A DNA stretch of 64,000 bases, from positions 124,001 through 188,000 of the forward strand of contig SADC01000251.1 in assembly GCA_004194705.1 (NCBI GenBank), given 5' to 3'. The position numbers and the translations under genes are program-made. The notes beneath the pieces were generated by a model. It was not told the DNA's origin. It did not search any database and worked only from the letters and a program-made list of their open reading frames with translations. Each line of letters opens with the position of its first letter. The stretch's first letter is position 1. The stretch comes from Ditylenchus dipsaci (lineage: Eukaryota > Nematoda > Chromadorea > Rhabditida > Anguinidae). Shown in pieces: positions 20,205 through 30,417 of this stretch.

Positions 20205-22305
20205 TTATCTAACTACAATAAATCGGTGCTTAGGCTAAGTTCGGCAACTTTTGACGGCTTTCGACCACTATGAGTTGGGATTCTGAGAAATCCCAGTCAT
20301 TTTCTGACTATGGAAATTGAATTTATTGCAAGCAAATTCACGTAACTTTGCAATATTATAGACTATTTTGCTGAATTTATTGCAAAGGAACTTGAATTTG
20401 CTGAAAATTTCTGTTACACCCGATAAAAAGGCGACAGGCAGATCAACTTCTCGCTGGTATTTGAAAATCTGTTTTGACAATTCTTACATTTTCAATGCAA
20501 GCATAGGAAGAACTGTCCCAACAGATTTTTAAAAATTACTGAAGCATACGTACGAGATTCAAAAAAGTACGCAATACCTTTTCGACATCGGCGTATCATG
20601 CCCTGAAGGTTTTAATTGTGAATGTAAATGCGCCTACGTGGGTAGTTGACATTTGACTTTTCTCGAAATAATTTAATATTTTAATATTTAACAAACCTAA
20701 TTTTATTATCTAGCTCTAAGACTTGATGCTGCAGGTATGGTCACCCCACCCATTGCAATAATTCGGTGCAGTACTGATTTTTACTATCATTTCAACCCAT
20801 TTCATTCCGCTGTGTCAATGCTCATGCTTCTAGTTTTAGCTTTAAGTGAAGTTTTTTTTTGTTATTTGCTTGTTAGGTCTCTGTAATTCTTGTCAATAAA
20901 TTTTTAAAAATGATGTATTCTCTACCACAGTCAGACCACGCTATATTCTAGTCACTAGAAAATAGAACAAAGGTACACTATAGCATAACTATGGGTTGTG
21001 AGAGATCAATAATGGTAAATTTTGAAAATAATATACATTGTCTCAAATAATAACAATGTCGCATGGAAAATGTCCATTTTAAATATAATTTGTCGGGCGA
21101 CATTGTCTCTTTTTTGTTTTTTGTCATTGTCCCTTTTCATTTACAAAAGAACCAAAGATACAGAATACTAGAAAAGTATGGATGAATAAATAAATATGAA
21201 TGAATAATAAATAAGCGATATGTATACAGTCAAACTTCGATAAGCCGACACCCCAATAAGCCGACATCCTTGATAAGCCGACACCCTGTCGACGCTTGTT
21301 TTGGCCAGGTAATCGACACTTTAAGGAAAACGACACTCCGATAAGCCGACACCTCGATAATTCGACACCCTGAGTTCGATATCTTGCGGTGTCGGCTTTT
21401 CGAGGTTCAACTGTACATATAAATTGAAAAATGGCCAGTGTCGCTTGCTAAAAATAGAACAGAGGACAATGTCGCTCGACAAAAAAATAAAAATGGGAAA
21501 ATGTCGCCCGACACTTGCTTTCATAAAAATAATTTGTCTCGCGACATTTTCTTCTAAACAAATATTTTGACGCGCGACTAATTCTTTTAAAATAGACAGC
21601 GTCCGGGCGCCAATCCGTACTGATTTTGGCATTTTAAAAAAGAGTGGTTTTAGGAGTACCTGAAAATTTATTGTAGGGATGGTAAATTTCCGAGAAGCTT
21701 TTTTGAGAAGGGGGAGGGCAATTAACGACTAGCATCAAACAATGGCTTCCGCTGCTCCAGTTAATTTCAAATGCAAGTTGTATAGTTCACTTAAAGTGGC
21801 ATACCAGCGCTTTACACTGCAAATTAATGCAAGGTCCGCTAATTTTTCAAAAATTGTTCTTGTTTTCAATCGTTGCAACTCAAATCTGATTTCTATGACC
21901 TTATCCTACTTTTTAAAAATAGGCAGAAACTTTTGTCGGATCAGGTAGAAGGCTTTTAGAAAATCAGAGAAACAAAATTTCAGTTGCAGTGTAACGCACT
22001 GGTGTGCTCCTTTTAAAGCCTTGAATATTTGGCTTTATACGCTCTATTTGCATACGCTTTATTTGCACCTATCGAAAAAATATGTCTTATTTCCCCATTA
22101 TCTAACTACAATAAACGGTGCTTAGGCTAATATCATCAACTTTTGACGGTTTTCGACCACTCTGAGTTGGAATTCTGAGCAATCCCAGTCATTTTCTGAC
22201 TATGGAAATTGAATTTATTGCAAGCAAATTCACGTAACTTTGCAATATTATAGACTATTTTGCTGAATTTATTGCAAAGGAACTTGAATTTGCTGAAAAA
22301 TTTTT
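20205..22305. repeat. Pair of 200-bp direct repeats 1.9 kb apart
   Basis: 20205-20405 and 22100-22305 share a sequence from CTAACTACAATAAA to CTTGAATTTGCTGAAAA. A shorter inverted piece (AGTCAGAAAATGACTGGGATT) lies at 19976-20000. The spacing and flanking suggest LTR-like or recombination-derived copies, but no retroelement genes are found between them. Confidence 0.55.
21045..21600. repeat. Cluster of GTCGCnCGAC palindromes around a pogo-like MITE
   Basis: Variants of a CG-rich palindrome (GTCGGGCGAC, GTCGCTCGAC, GTCGCCCGAC, GTCTCGCGAC, ACGCGCGAC) recur every 30-60 bp. A MITE with ends TACAGTCAAACTTCGATAAG and its complement is inserted at 21226-21414. Confidence 0.6.
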
Positions 22306-22504
22306 TTTTTCAAAGTCCCAGAAACTGTTTATTAACAGTTTTTGAATAATTTTACACGAGAAAATTTTTAATGAAAATTCTGAAAAAATAGACTTGCTTT
22401 CCCAAGGTAAAATATCGTACATTAAGGTATACTACCTCGTTTTGGTCACTGTGGCTGGGCAAAAAGAGCTTCTTTATGCATTTTTGATTATTAGCCTGCG
22501 TCGG

Positions 22505-22760
22505 AATCATGTCGAAGATACGTGGGCCTGCTCAATTTTAACTCTCAGCCTTATTCAACAAATTTAGGCTCAGCCCTTAGGCTTGAGCCATTATCTTAGG
22601 CATTCCGGCTTAGGCATCTGACAATCTAAAAAGTGAAATACCCAAGCCTATTATACCTAAGGAAGTGGCCTAAGCCTAAGGACGAAGCCTAAGCCTGAAA
22701 TTAGTAAATAAGGCTAGAGAGTTAAAGATGCGCACACCCACATACCTCAGACATGATTCT
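22505..22760. repeat. Hairpin repeat with TTAGGC-rich loop
   Basis: The arms belong to the TAAGGTATGTGGGTGTGCGC hairpin family. The loop carries four TTAGGC motifs on the left (22560-22615) and four GCCTAA motifs on the right (22670-22700), an inverted arrangement of a nematode-type telomere unit. Confidence 0.6.
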
Positions 22761-23169
22761 GAGCAAAGGTCATAATATACCTTAATGTACGACACATCAC
22801 CTTGGGGAACCAAGGCAAATTTTTTTATTATATGTATATATAGAGCCGAATATTTCCGTAACAAAATTCATTATAAATAACATATAAATTTGGAAAAACT
22901 ATTTTTAGAATAACTTTAAACAGCATCCAGAGAAAAATATAAGGCTTACACTTTTTTAGTTCTCACTTACCAAAAAAGAATGAGAGTATTTGCGAAAAAA
23001 GCTATTGACCAAAGAAAGCTATTGGCGAAGGATGCCGTTGGCGATAGATGCGATAGGCGAAGTGATCTCATTGGTGAAAAGATGCCTTGAATTTAAAATT
23101 TTAAAACTTGACTTTGATACAGTCATTAGATACAGTCAAACCCCGGTGTATGTCATCCAAGTTATACTC

Positions 23170-23449
23170 AGTAGTACTTGCACCAAGTTTAGGCACATCA
23201 AAGGATGCCGCCTTTATGCCCCATACCTATGGGGCACTTTCAAAGAGGAGCCTATAGGTATAGGTGGGTGTCAAGCTCCGCCCCTTTTGACCCATACCTA
23301 TGGGGCACTATTTCAAAATATAGGTATGGGTCAACAGGGGCCGAGCTTGACACCCTCCTATACCTATGGGCTTCTCTTTGAAAGTGCCCCATAGGTATGG
23401 GGCATAAAGGCGGCATCCTTTGATGTGCCTAACTTGTGCAAGTACTACT
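23170..23449. mobile_element. 280-bp palindromic MITE with precise empty site in copy B
   Basis: Ends AGTAGTACTTGCACC and the complement; interior rich in CCATACCTATGGGGC. ATACTC is duplicated at both borders (23164-23169, 23450-23455). The paralogous segment at 38210-38225 reads straight through with a single ATACTC, proving insertion. Confidence 0.9.
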
Positions 23450-23660
23450 ATACTCCCTCCTTGGTTGATCGCTACTCTAAATATACTCTATTGGGCTAAG
23501 TTTGGCTTATTCTTTGTCAGCTGACACCTACTCATACGTCACCTTGGTTATACGACACTCTGAGGTCGGTTCATTGGGGTGGCGTATAACTTAGGTTTGA
23601 CTGTAACAAATTCATAATTCCGCAACAATATATGATGCATGATAGTTGTAATGAACGTGT

Positions 23661-23729
23661 TCCCATGTGGTCTAACGGTTAGGATTGGTGGCTTTCACCA
23701 CCCGGCCCGGTTCGATTCCCGGCATGGGA
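23661..23729 (+). tRNA. tRNA-Glu(TTC)-like, copy A, with small deletions
   Basis: TCCCATG pairs with CATGGGA as a 7-bp acceptor stem; the D-arm TGGTCTAACGGTTAGGA (A box) and GGTTCGATTCC (B box) are canonical for tRNA-Glu with anticodon TTC. It lacks one C in the anticodon stem region and one G at the start of the T stem relative to a standard tRNA-Glu, so as written neither stem closes fully. Possibly a pseudogene, or a homopolymer error in the sequence. It lies in a dispersed repeat. Confidence 0.6.
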
Positions 23730-24291
23730 TAACATTTTTAACATTTTGGCTAAAATTAGTTATGAACTCCTACATCTTTAACACTTCAATCCTCAAGCGT
23801 GACTTTTGCCTCTCTGAATGCAGAACTTCATGGGGAACACAATGTTTTTTATATATATTTTTGAAATCCTAAGATTGGTTCAAATCGGCTTTGAAACATG
23901 TGACATATAATTCAACCACTAGAGAGTTATATAAGGCTGTAAGTTTTTTTTCATCAAATATTACTATTTTTCTTTTTTAAAACCATAAATGTTTCTAATG
24001 AGCTACTCTATTTTTCTGTAGTTGCACATCACTTCTGCCGAAATTTAAAATTGGATTAATCAAAGATCGCTAAAATGTGAGTTTCATTATAGTAGTTTTT
24101 TTACAAAAATGCCCATACTTTATTGTAGTGAATCTTTTGGGCCTTAGTTTAGCGGTATTTAACAGACGACATTCTGCGCTACAAAATGATTTGCCACTTT
24201 TTTATGTGCTCTTCAGATTGTGGGGTCATGTCTTTTAAGTAGGTTGCTTTTAACACTGTTGTTTGTCTGAAAGAACTGTCGCAGTACAGTC

Positions 24292-24625
24292 GAACCTGTC
24301 TATAACATAAATCTATATAACATAAAACTCTATACAACATAACTCAGAAATCAGTTTGGTTGGTCTGATTGAAATAAAGCCAAAGTGAACCTCTATATAA
24401 CATAACTTTTAACTCTATATAACGGCTACCAGACAATTTCTAATATTTTTAGAATTTGTCGCGCGACATTTTCTAATATTTTTCGGTAAATTCGGTTGTT
24501 TTGTCCCGAATTTACCGAAAAATATTAGAAAATGTCGCGCGACAAATTCTAAAAATATTAGAAATTGTCTGGTAGCCCTATATAACATAAACTCCCTATA
24601 ACATAATTTTTTTCTGGCTCTAGCC
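24292..24625. mobile_element. Pogo-like MITE with a nested 150-bp perfect palindrome
   Basis: The outer sequence (TACAGTCGAACCTGTCTATA, TATAACATAA repeats) is interrupted at 24427-24576 by a palindrome starting ACCAGACAATTTCTAAT and containing two copies of TGTCGCGCGACA-type cores. Confidence 0.65.
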
Positions 24626-24711
24626 GAATAAACGCCCCTCTTTATAACTTAATCTATGAAAATTTCTCAAAAAATCAGTTAATTTCTATAAAAATCAGAT
24701 TTATTCAGTCT

Positions 24712-24852
24712 ACCGTATTTCCTCTAATAAGGCCCCCCCCCATTTTTTGACTAAAATTTCAGAGTTAAGGCCATTTTTGATTGACAATTTTCAGATTTTT
24801 TGAGGTTTGAAAAATAAGGCGTCCGGCCGCCTTTTTAGAAGAAATACGGTAT
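24712..24852. mobile_element. MITE, TACCGTATTTCCTCTAATAA family
   Basis: Starts ACCGTATTTCCTCTAATAAG and ends AGAAGAAATACGGTAT in inverted orientation, with a GC-rich segment CGTCCGGCCGCC. TA at both borders. Confidence 0.7.
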
Positions 24853-25299
24853 ATAAGAAATTTGTTTACATTGCGCATTTTCGGATTAAGGAAAATGTTG
24901 ATCGGTCCTCAGTCTAGTCTTGGCGTCAATATTTTAACTATTCCATACTAGCACTTTCCTTTTAGTTTTTTCGATTCGAAAGATCGAATGCTTATGTATA
25001 AATTTCTGAGATGTAGAAGAGAACCTCTTGGTACCTCCAGCATCCGAAATTTCGGACTCAGCTGAAAGTGAAATTTGTGCGCCTTCAAAGTGTTCCAAAA
25101 TATTTGGCCAACCCTGTAGAAGAACGTTAATACAGCAATGCTTTTACATAAGACAGCATTACAAATAGTAATTTACAATGAATCATTTACAGCTATCTCT
25201 ACAAGTAACCTGCAAACGCTTGAATATATCTATTCACGAAGAAGAGGAATAGGTCGGTAGTGTTGTCAAAATAAAAATAGTGTGATGGAGCTTAACCAG

Positions 25300-26042
25300 T
25301 TGAAAGGGAGCATGCGCTTGTGCCAGTCTGGTCGTTTTGGGTGTGGAAGCCAGATTCCGACAAGTGGAAGCCAGTTGATGAGCGAATGGTATGTCCTTCT
25401 TTGCCTCGCACAAATTACATCTCTTGCTTCGTCGGTCTTCGGCAAAGAAAATTTATTTCTTCATTGTTCTTAGGGCAACGAATGGTCGGGTTGTCTTCAC
25501 AAACTGTGCTGCTTCAATACACTCGAAATCTTCTGGGCTCTCCAGCATCGTGTAATCGCCGCTAACCAGCTTCGCTATGGTATTATTTTGAACACTTGTT
25601 GCGATCACCTACTGAAGTTTACCTTTTAGGAACCGACTACATCTTCTTTCGAGAGGGAATCAAGCCAATGTGGGAAGACCCGAAGAATATCAACGGTGGG
25701 GTGCTCTTCATGAATGTGGAGAGAGCTTGTAGGTTTGTGTGTTTTTTTGTCTCGTTTCACGTCTATTGTTTGTAGCACGCCAAGTTGAATCGCTACTGGC
25801 TGGAACTGCTCATGGCCATTCCTGGAAGACAGTTCAATGAATTCAACCAATATATCGGTGGCGCATTCCTCAATGTTCGCTCGCATGGTGACAAGATCTC
25901 CATTTGAATTGCGGACTGCAAGCCAGAGGTGGTACATTCTGTTCAGGAAATTGTTGATTCCAAGCTTGGTCTAACACTACAGGTGAGGTTTACTTCAAGA
26001 AGCATAACCACTAGAGCTATTGAATTTCGAAAAAATTGTTAA
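25300..26042 (+). pseudogene. eIF4E-like cap-binding protein gene, broken
   Basis: eIF4E proteins bind the mRNA 5' cap in the cytoplasm. Exons: 25300-25388 (VWSFWVWKPDSDKWKP, cap-pocket Trp region); 25474-25579 (FNTLEIFWALQHRVI, the conserved FxTVEDFWxLYNHI helix); 25630-25728 (FREGIKPMWEDPKN, the signature KxGIxPMWED with the cap-stacking Trp); and 25776-25982 or to 26042 (LNRYWLELLMAIPG, IGGAFLNVRSHGDKI). Two defects: the third/fourth junction is off by one base, and codon 25905-25907 is TGA exactly where the family has the Trp that contacts the methyl group of the cap (DKIAIW). A first exon is not located. A 103-codon frame on the opposite strand is a shadow. Confidence 0.75.
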
Positions 26043-26285
26043 TTTTGTTGTTAAATGGTGAATACATTGTGTGTTCGAGGTCGTTCATTGCTTTTCATTC
26101 GATTTTGAGAAAGCTGCCGCTGTGTAAAGGAGGTTGACATGATGTGACACTTTTCAAGTTCCTCGGCTCTGTTCAGATCGAGGGGGCACCTTTTTGCCTT
26201 GCTCCCCCCTGTTGTTTTTTTTTTCAAAATTTTGTCCCACCACGCTACATTTCTGATAACGCTACATTTCACGCTACAAAGACCT

Positions 26286-26429
26286 GATGTAGCCGCCCTT
26301 CGCCTAAAGGATGTTCTCAACTACGATGCTAAGCAATCCATTTCCTTCTTCGTCGGTCTCGAGATTTTCAAGAATGAAAAACCTTGCGACATTTGTGGCG
26401 CGGTAATGCTTACCGAAAAAGGAAATTGA
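26286..26429 (+). pseudogene. ISXO2-like transposase N-terminal fragment
   Basis: Peptide DVLNYDAKQSISFFVGLEIF, then KPCDICGAVMLTEKGN and a stop. This matches the N-terminal helix and CxxC knuckle of ISXO2-like transposases. The catalytic region that should follow is absent. Confidence 0.55.
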
Positions 26430-26689
26430 GAACATTAAAGCTAGGAACCAATGGGAGCCGCAACTCCGCACTCCACACTCTCGCGCGAATCTTCACTCCG
26501 GCGATGCGGCGCCAGCGTGTACACAATCAGGCGACACTTTTTCGGAGCCGCACTTCCGCGCTCTTTCATTCTGAGTGAGGCGCTTTTTTATTCGGAGTGC
26601 GGCGCATCATCGCTGTTTCATTTTCTTTTGCTCTTTTCAGCACTGAATTTATTTTTAAGTACAGTTTTGCCGCTTTTGGATCCTAATTC

Positions 26690-26893
26690 AAACCTTTATT
26701 GCACCTGTTTCATGCAAGAATATTTCACAAGATAAAACGACTTCTTGGCAACAGCAATGCGTATACAGCGTCCTACGTGGAAGAAGCCGTGTTTAGACAA
26801 AACTGCCAAGCCTCAGGATGGGATATTTTAAGCAAATTTCTTGAGCAAAAGTATCTCATTTACAATGTGTATAAGTGTAATATTCATGTCTAG
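26690..26893 (+). pseudogene. ISXO2-like transposase C-terminal fragment
   Basis: IKRLLGNSNAYTASYVEEAV followed by FRQNCQASGWDILSKFLEQ fits the terminal helices of ISXO2/Merlin transposases (KRxLxxxxxY...YLxEAxFR). About 260 bp separate it from the N-terminal fragment, too little for the catalytic DDE core. Confidence 0.55.
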
Positions 26894-27070
26894 TCTTTAA
26901 TAAACTTTGTGCTCACGAAAACACGCGCGAGAAAAATGTAGCATGGTGGGACAAAATTTTGAAGAATTTTGAAAAATTTTGAAAAAAACCATAGGGGGGA
27001 CCAAGGCAAAAAGGTGCCCCTCGATCTGAACAGAGCCGGTTGACATGATGTGACACTTTTCAAGTTCCTC

Positions 27071-28094
27071 TATATCGCTCTTCTGGTCCGCGACGTTTCG
27101 AAAAAATTATCGTACCCTATCCAGAATCGAGCCCTCAACATGATTTGATAACGCTAAAAAATTGACTTGACTGACAGGAAGATCAGTTCTGAAACATTTT
27201 CGTATCCCGTAGGGTATCCAGATGGTAGACGGAGGCGGTGGTACCGAGAAACTGGTACTCAGGTGGTAATACCAAGGCACTGACCATGTATCCGTACTCA
27301 GGTGGAGGTGTCTAGATAATGGTACTTGGGTGGTGCTCATTTAAATCAGAAAAGTTTACGCTTTTTAGGTTCCAAAACCTGTTTTCTGCACTAATTAGAT
27401 CATTTTAAAGATGGCTTGACAGTATTAAATTTACGTTTTGCAAGATTTACAAAAACTGTAAAAATACCATCAAACGTAGCTTCACTTCTGTCAAACCATT
27501 TCTAAAATGCTCGAATTAGTGCAGAAAACAGGTTTTGGAAGCCAAAAACAAACAGAAATTTGATCCAAGTGGACTCATCGAGGATGGATATGCACCGTTC
27601 AGTGTAAAAATAATCCATAAAGGGTGAATGTCATTCATTCATGAAAGCACAAAGACACACACACGCATTTTTGCTATTGGCATTTTTTTCTCTTGGCATT
27701 TTTGTATTGGCATTTTTACTGATAACCGTTAAAAGATATATAATGTGACAAAAGGCTGAAAACGGCCGTGAATTTCGTCTATAAAAACAAGGAGAATAAA
27801 GCGCAACGAAAATTTATCAATGAAGAAAAAAACCAATACAGAAAATAAACTAATCACGATTTTTGGTATACAGGACTTGACTTCGTTTCTTCTTCTTCTT
27901 TTTCTTCATCCATTTGAAGGCACCTGAAACAAATAAGAGAACAAAAACAAAAGGCAACCATATAAGAGAAACTTATCTAATGAAAGACTTCGAATACTCA
28001 GCTATTCAAGAAGAGGCTAAAAACCAGTAAGAATTACTAATCGTTTACATAGTCGCACCAAGAAAACATACATACGGACACATAGAAGACTGAT
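27071..28094. other. No confident gene; GGTACTCAGGTGGT repeats and one candidate exon
   Basis: 27215-27335 has short repeats of GGTACTCAGGTGGT. At 27885-27925 a minus-strand stretch after a TTGTTTCAG acceptor reads CLQMDEEKEEETKSS, similar in placement to the terminal exon of the eIF4E-like gene upstream; it may be an alternative last exon. An inverted pair around AACCTGTTTTCTGCACTAAT lies at 27370-27400 and 27510-27545. Confidence 0.4.
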
Positions 28095-28536
28095 CTACAA
28101 CTTCAGCATAAAGAATTCATTTTGCTTTATAGCCTGTTCTTCTCGAAGCAATCGCAGGCACCTAAAATACACAAGGGAAAAAACCAGGAGACGCAAGAAA
28201 AATGATAAAAACTTATCTAATAAAAGACGATCCGAATCAGCAATATTAAGCTCCTTCTTAGTGATGTATCCGATGCATAAATGAACGTCCTTCCAGGTGG
28301 AGTCACAAATGCAGAGCACAACCTTGAATTTAGTCCATCACCCAGTGTCAAAACTTCAAAGTCTTTACCTACCATTTTTCGCACGTTGACAACACCTCGG
28401 CAGATATAGTTTTGCGGCTCATCACACTGCTAGAAGCCATAAGCGATTCCAAGCAGAAGGCGGCCATCTTCGAAGATCGCTTGCTTGTTTCGGTTACCAT
28501 CGATTGCTCCCTCTTGATTGTTGCATCTGCAGACAC
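28095..28536 (-). pseudogene. Second eIF4E-like fragment (C-terminal half)
   Basis: Exons 28536-28373, 28322-28213 and 28161-28095 join in phase (the last two share a split AAG codon). Recognisable parts: DGRLLLGIAYGF (Trp-less version of the LxLLCLIGE helix), NYICRGVVNVR (family CGAVVNVR strand), CICDSTWKDVHLCIGYITKK (family helix NxEAVTxIGxxxKE), tail EEQAIKQNEFFMLKL and stop TAG. One in-frame TAG interrupts it at 28430-28432. The N-terminal half with cap-stacking tryptophans is missing; a MITE and a Harbinger-type element occupy the region just upstream. The family assignment is by pattern and less certain than for the locus at 25.3 kb. Confidence 0.5.
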
Positions 28537-28582
28537 CTAAAACATACAAGAGAAAAAAAGCAAAAAACGGCAGAAAATAGAA

Positions 28583-28832
28583 TTACCGTAATTCCTCTAA
28601 TAAGCCGCCCCCCCCTGTGATTCAAAATCGTGTTCTTGGCATTGTGTTTTTAACCCATTTTTTGAAGACTCCTCTTTGGCAAGTTACCCCTCAATTTGTA
28701 GCCAGTAAGATGAGCTACAAAATTGATGGTGACTTGCCTAACAGTGGTCTTCGAAACATAGGTCAAAAACACAATGCCAGAAACCAGTTTTTTGAATTTA
28801 AGGGGGGCGGCTTATTAGAGGAATTACGGTAT
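28583..28832. mobile_element. MITE, CCGTAATTCCTCTAATAAG family
   Basis: Inverted ends CCGTAATTCCTCTAATAAG and TTATTAGAGGAATTACGG. The arms continue through a CAAAAACACAATGCC / GGCATTGTGTTTTTA palindrome. Non-coding. Confidence 0.75.
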
Positions 28833-28894
28833 TGCATCGGGCGCGAGCATGCCCCTTTAAAAATATGAGTTTCCCGTAATTAATACACCAGAAT

Positions 28895-29057
28895 TTAAAA
28901 AACGCGCTCGTATGACGCGCGTTTTTTCTAAAAACGCGCGCGTTTGCCTCACTTTGTTACCGCGCGGCAGAGCACCCACAATGGACGCATTTTTCTGACG
29001 CGTTTCCGCGCGCGTTACCGCTGCCGCAACCGCGTCCATTATGGGACGCGCATTACG
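28895..29057. mobile_element. Harbinger-derived MITE
   Basis: Carries the same GC-rich terminal arm as the element at 8947-11495 (AGAGCACCCACAATGGACGC, CCGCTGCCGCAACCGCGTCC), but only about 160 bp long and without genes. Confidence 0.7.
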
Positions 29058-29521
29058 CAAGGAAATTTTGTCGCGTAAGCTTTTCGAGAATGTCGTTTTT
29101 ATGAAATTTTTGCGTTAAAGTTTCATTGTCTCAAAAAGAAGAAATTTTTAATTTTTCCCCCGTTAACATTTTAGTGTGTTCAAAACAAATATTTTGGCTG
29201 TCATTTTGTGGGGTGGTTGTAGTTAAATAATTGATGGCCCACATAGAATGTCGGGCGGTTTCTTCTGTTATTACGTTTATAACGGTGCCGCGTTCTATTG
29301 TTTTCTATGCGTTTGGATCGGTGTTTTCGAAACTTAAGGTCATGCTTAAGGTCAAACTCGCTGAGAAAACGTGAAAAATCGAGAAAAAAGGACATTGAGT
29401 GTACTAAACTCAAGTTTCGCCTTGAGTTCGACCTTGAGTTTCAAAAACACTGTTTTGGATCGCTCAAACCGTTTTGAGGATTGTTGTTTGTGTAAATGCA
29501 CTAATAACATACTGTGTTTTT

Positions 29522-29534
29522 AGCTGTTTCCTGA
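29522..29534 (+). promoter_or_regulatory. Splice acceptor 13 nt before the FAU start codon
   Basis: TGTGTTTTTAG ends at 29523, just before CTGTTTCCTGA/ATG. In nematodes an acceptor this close to an ATG usually marks spliced-leader trans-splicing; a 5'-UTR intron is the alternative. Confidence 0.5.
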
Positions 29535-30163
29535 ATGCAGATTTTCATCAAAACTCTGACGGGCAAGACCATCACGTTGGATGTCGAAGCCTCCGACACC
29601 ATCGAAGTTAGTTTTTCAAGAGTTTGTGTGTGATTGCATAGTTAATCCTCCTTGTGGTTTGTAGAGCGTGAAGGCGAAAATTCAAGACAAGGAAGGCATT
29701 CCGCCTGATCAGCAGCGTTTGATCTTCGCCGGTATGTGTTTTAAATAGCGTTAGCCTTTTCGCAATACTTAAATTCGATATTCAGGCAAGCAGCTTGAGG
29801 ATGGTCGTACCCTTGTTGACTACAATGTGCAGAAGGTAAGCATGAAGGGTAAGGGTTGTTATTGAAAATCGTCTTCTAATTTAGGAGTCAACGCTTCATC
29901 TTGTCCTTCGTCTACGTGGGGGTAAGGTTCACGGATCGTTGGCCAGAGCTGGGAAGGTTCGCGCGCAGACGCCGAAAGTAGAGAAGATGGAAAAGCGAAA
30001 GAAGAAGAGAGGTTTGTTTTTGGTGTTTAGAGTGCCGTGTACATAAACTAGCATTTGTCTCTCAGGTCGTGCCAGCCGGCGTGTTCAGTTCAACCGTCGC
30101 TATGTCAATGTGGCTGTTGGGGGTCAGGGTCGCAAGCGTGGGCCGAATAGCAATGCTGCGTAG
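29535..30163 (+). CDS. FAU/rps-30: Ubiquitin-ribosomal protein S30 fusion (FAU)
   Basis: Precursor cleaved after a Gly-Gly to release ubiquitin and the small-subunit protein eS30. Five exons (29535-29606, 29665-29731, 29786-29835, 29885-30011, 30066-30163) with GT-AG introns of 49-58 bp encode 137 residues and no frame breaks. Residues 1-76 are near-canonical ubiquitin: all seven lysines, Ile44 and the LRLRGG end are kept, with only six changes from the animal consensus (V5I, E16D, P19A, N25S, S57V, I61V). Residues 77-137 are S30: [20 protein letters not shown], a basic stretch (KRKKKRGRASRR), [19 protein letters not shown]. The oddity is the ubiquitin half, because most animals carry the diverged FUBI domain there. 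AATAAA at 30202-30207. The strongest gene in the window. Confidence 0.97.
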
Positions 30164-30201
30164 AGTGCCATTCCTTCATTAGTTATGTTTGTTGTTATCC
30201 G

Positions 30202-30207
30202 AATAAA
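30202..30207 (+). terminator. AATAAA polyadenylation signal of FAU
   Basis: Canonical hexamer 39 bp after the TAG stop codon, in an otherwise gene-free stretch. Confidence 0.75.
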
Positions 30208-30417
30208 ACTTGTTGATAATTGTCTGTAATTTCGAAAGTCGCAGTTTTTTATTTTTTGTGTTGGCTTGAAGTGGCGTCAGATCTCGAGTTGGGGTTTTCC
30301 TCGAATTATGTATCTTTTTATACTCGTTGTTGTTTTTCCTCAGCATGGTGTCAACTTCACTATATACGCACTCTCAGAGCTTTGTGCAGTTTAGCCTAGG
30401 ATGGCATTTGTTGGGTA

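Larger units (their letters stand above)
22862..24290. repeat. Dispersed 1.2-kb segment, copy A
   Basis: Aligns almost end to end with 37890-38815 plus 40023-40245. Shared parts include GGATGCCGTTGGCGATAGATGC, a pogo-like MITE (TACAGTCAAACCCCGGTG), the tRNA-Glu-like sequence and the trailing block TCCTCAAGCGTGACTTTTGC. Copy A has an extra 280-bp MITE that copy B lacks. Confidence 0.85.
26165..27037. mobile_element. Merlin (ISXO2-type) element, internally deleted, with 33-bp flanking repeats
   Basis: Termini GGCTCTGTTCAGATCGAGG and complement continue as inverted arms of about 100 bp (to the TGTAGCGTGGTGGGAC motif). Inside are two transposase pieces and no centre. Directly outside both ends is the same 33-bp sequence (26132-26164 and 27038-27070, starting GGTTGACATGATGTGAC), far longer than the 8-9 bp usual for Merlin. 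Confidence 0.75.

Noticed and set aside
20205..22305. Candidate LTR retrotransposon from the 200-bp direct repeats
   Set aside because: No gag or pol motifs, primer-binding site or polypurine tract seen between the repeats; the interior is satellite-like and contains a MITE.
25626..25937. A 103-codon minus-strand frame with good composition
   Set aside because: It is the reverse complement of eIF4E-like exons on the plus strand, whose motifs (GIKPMWED, LNVRSHGDKI) are clear.
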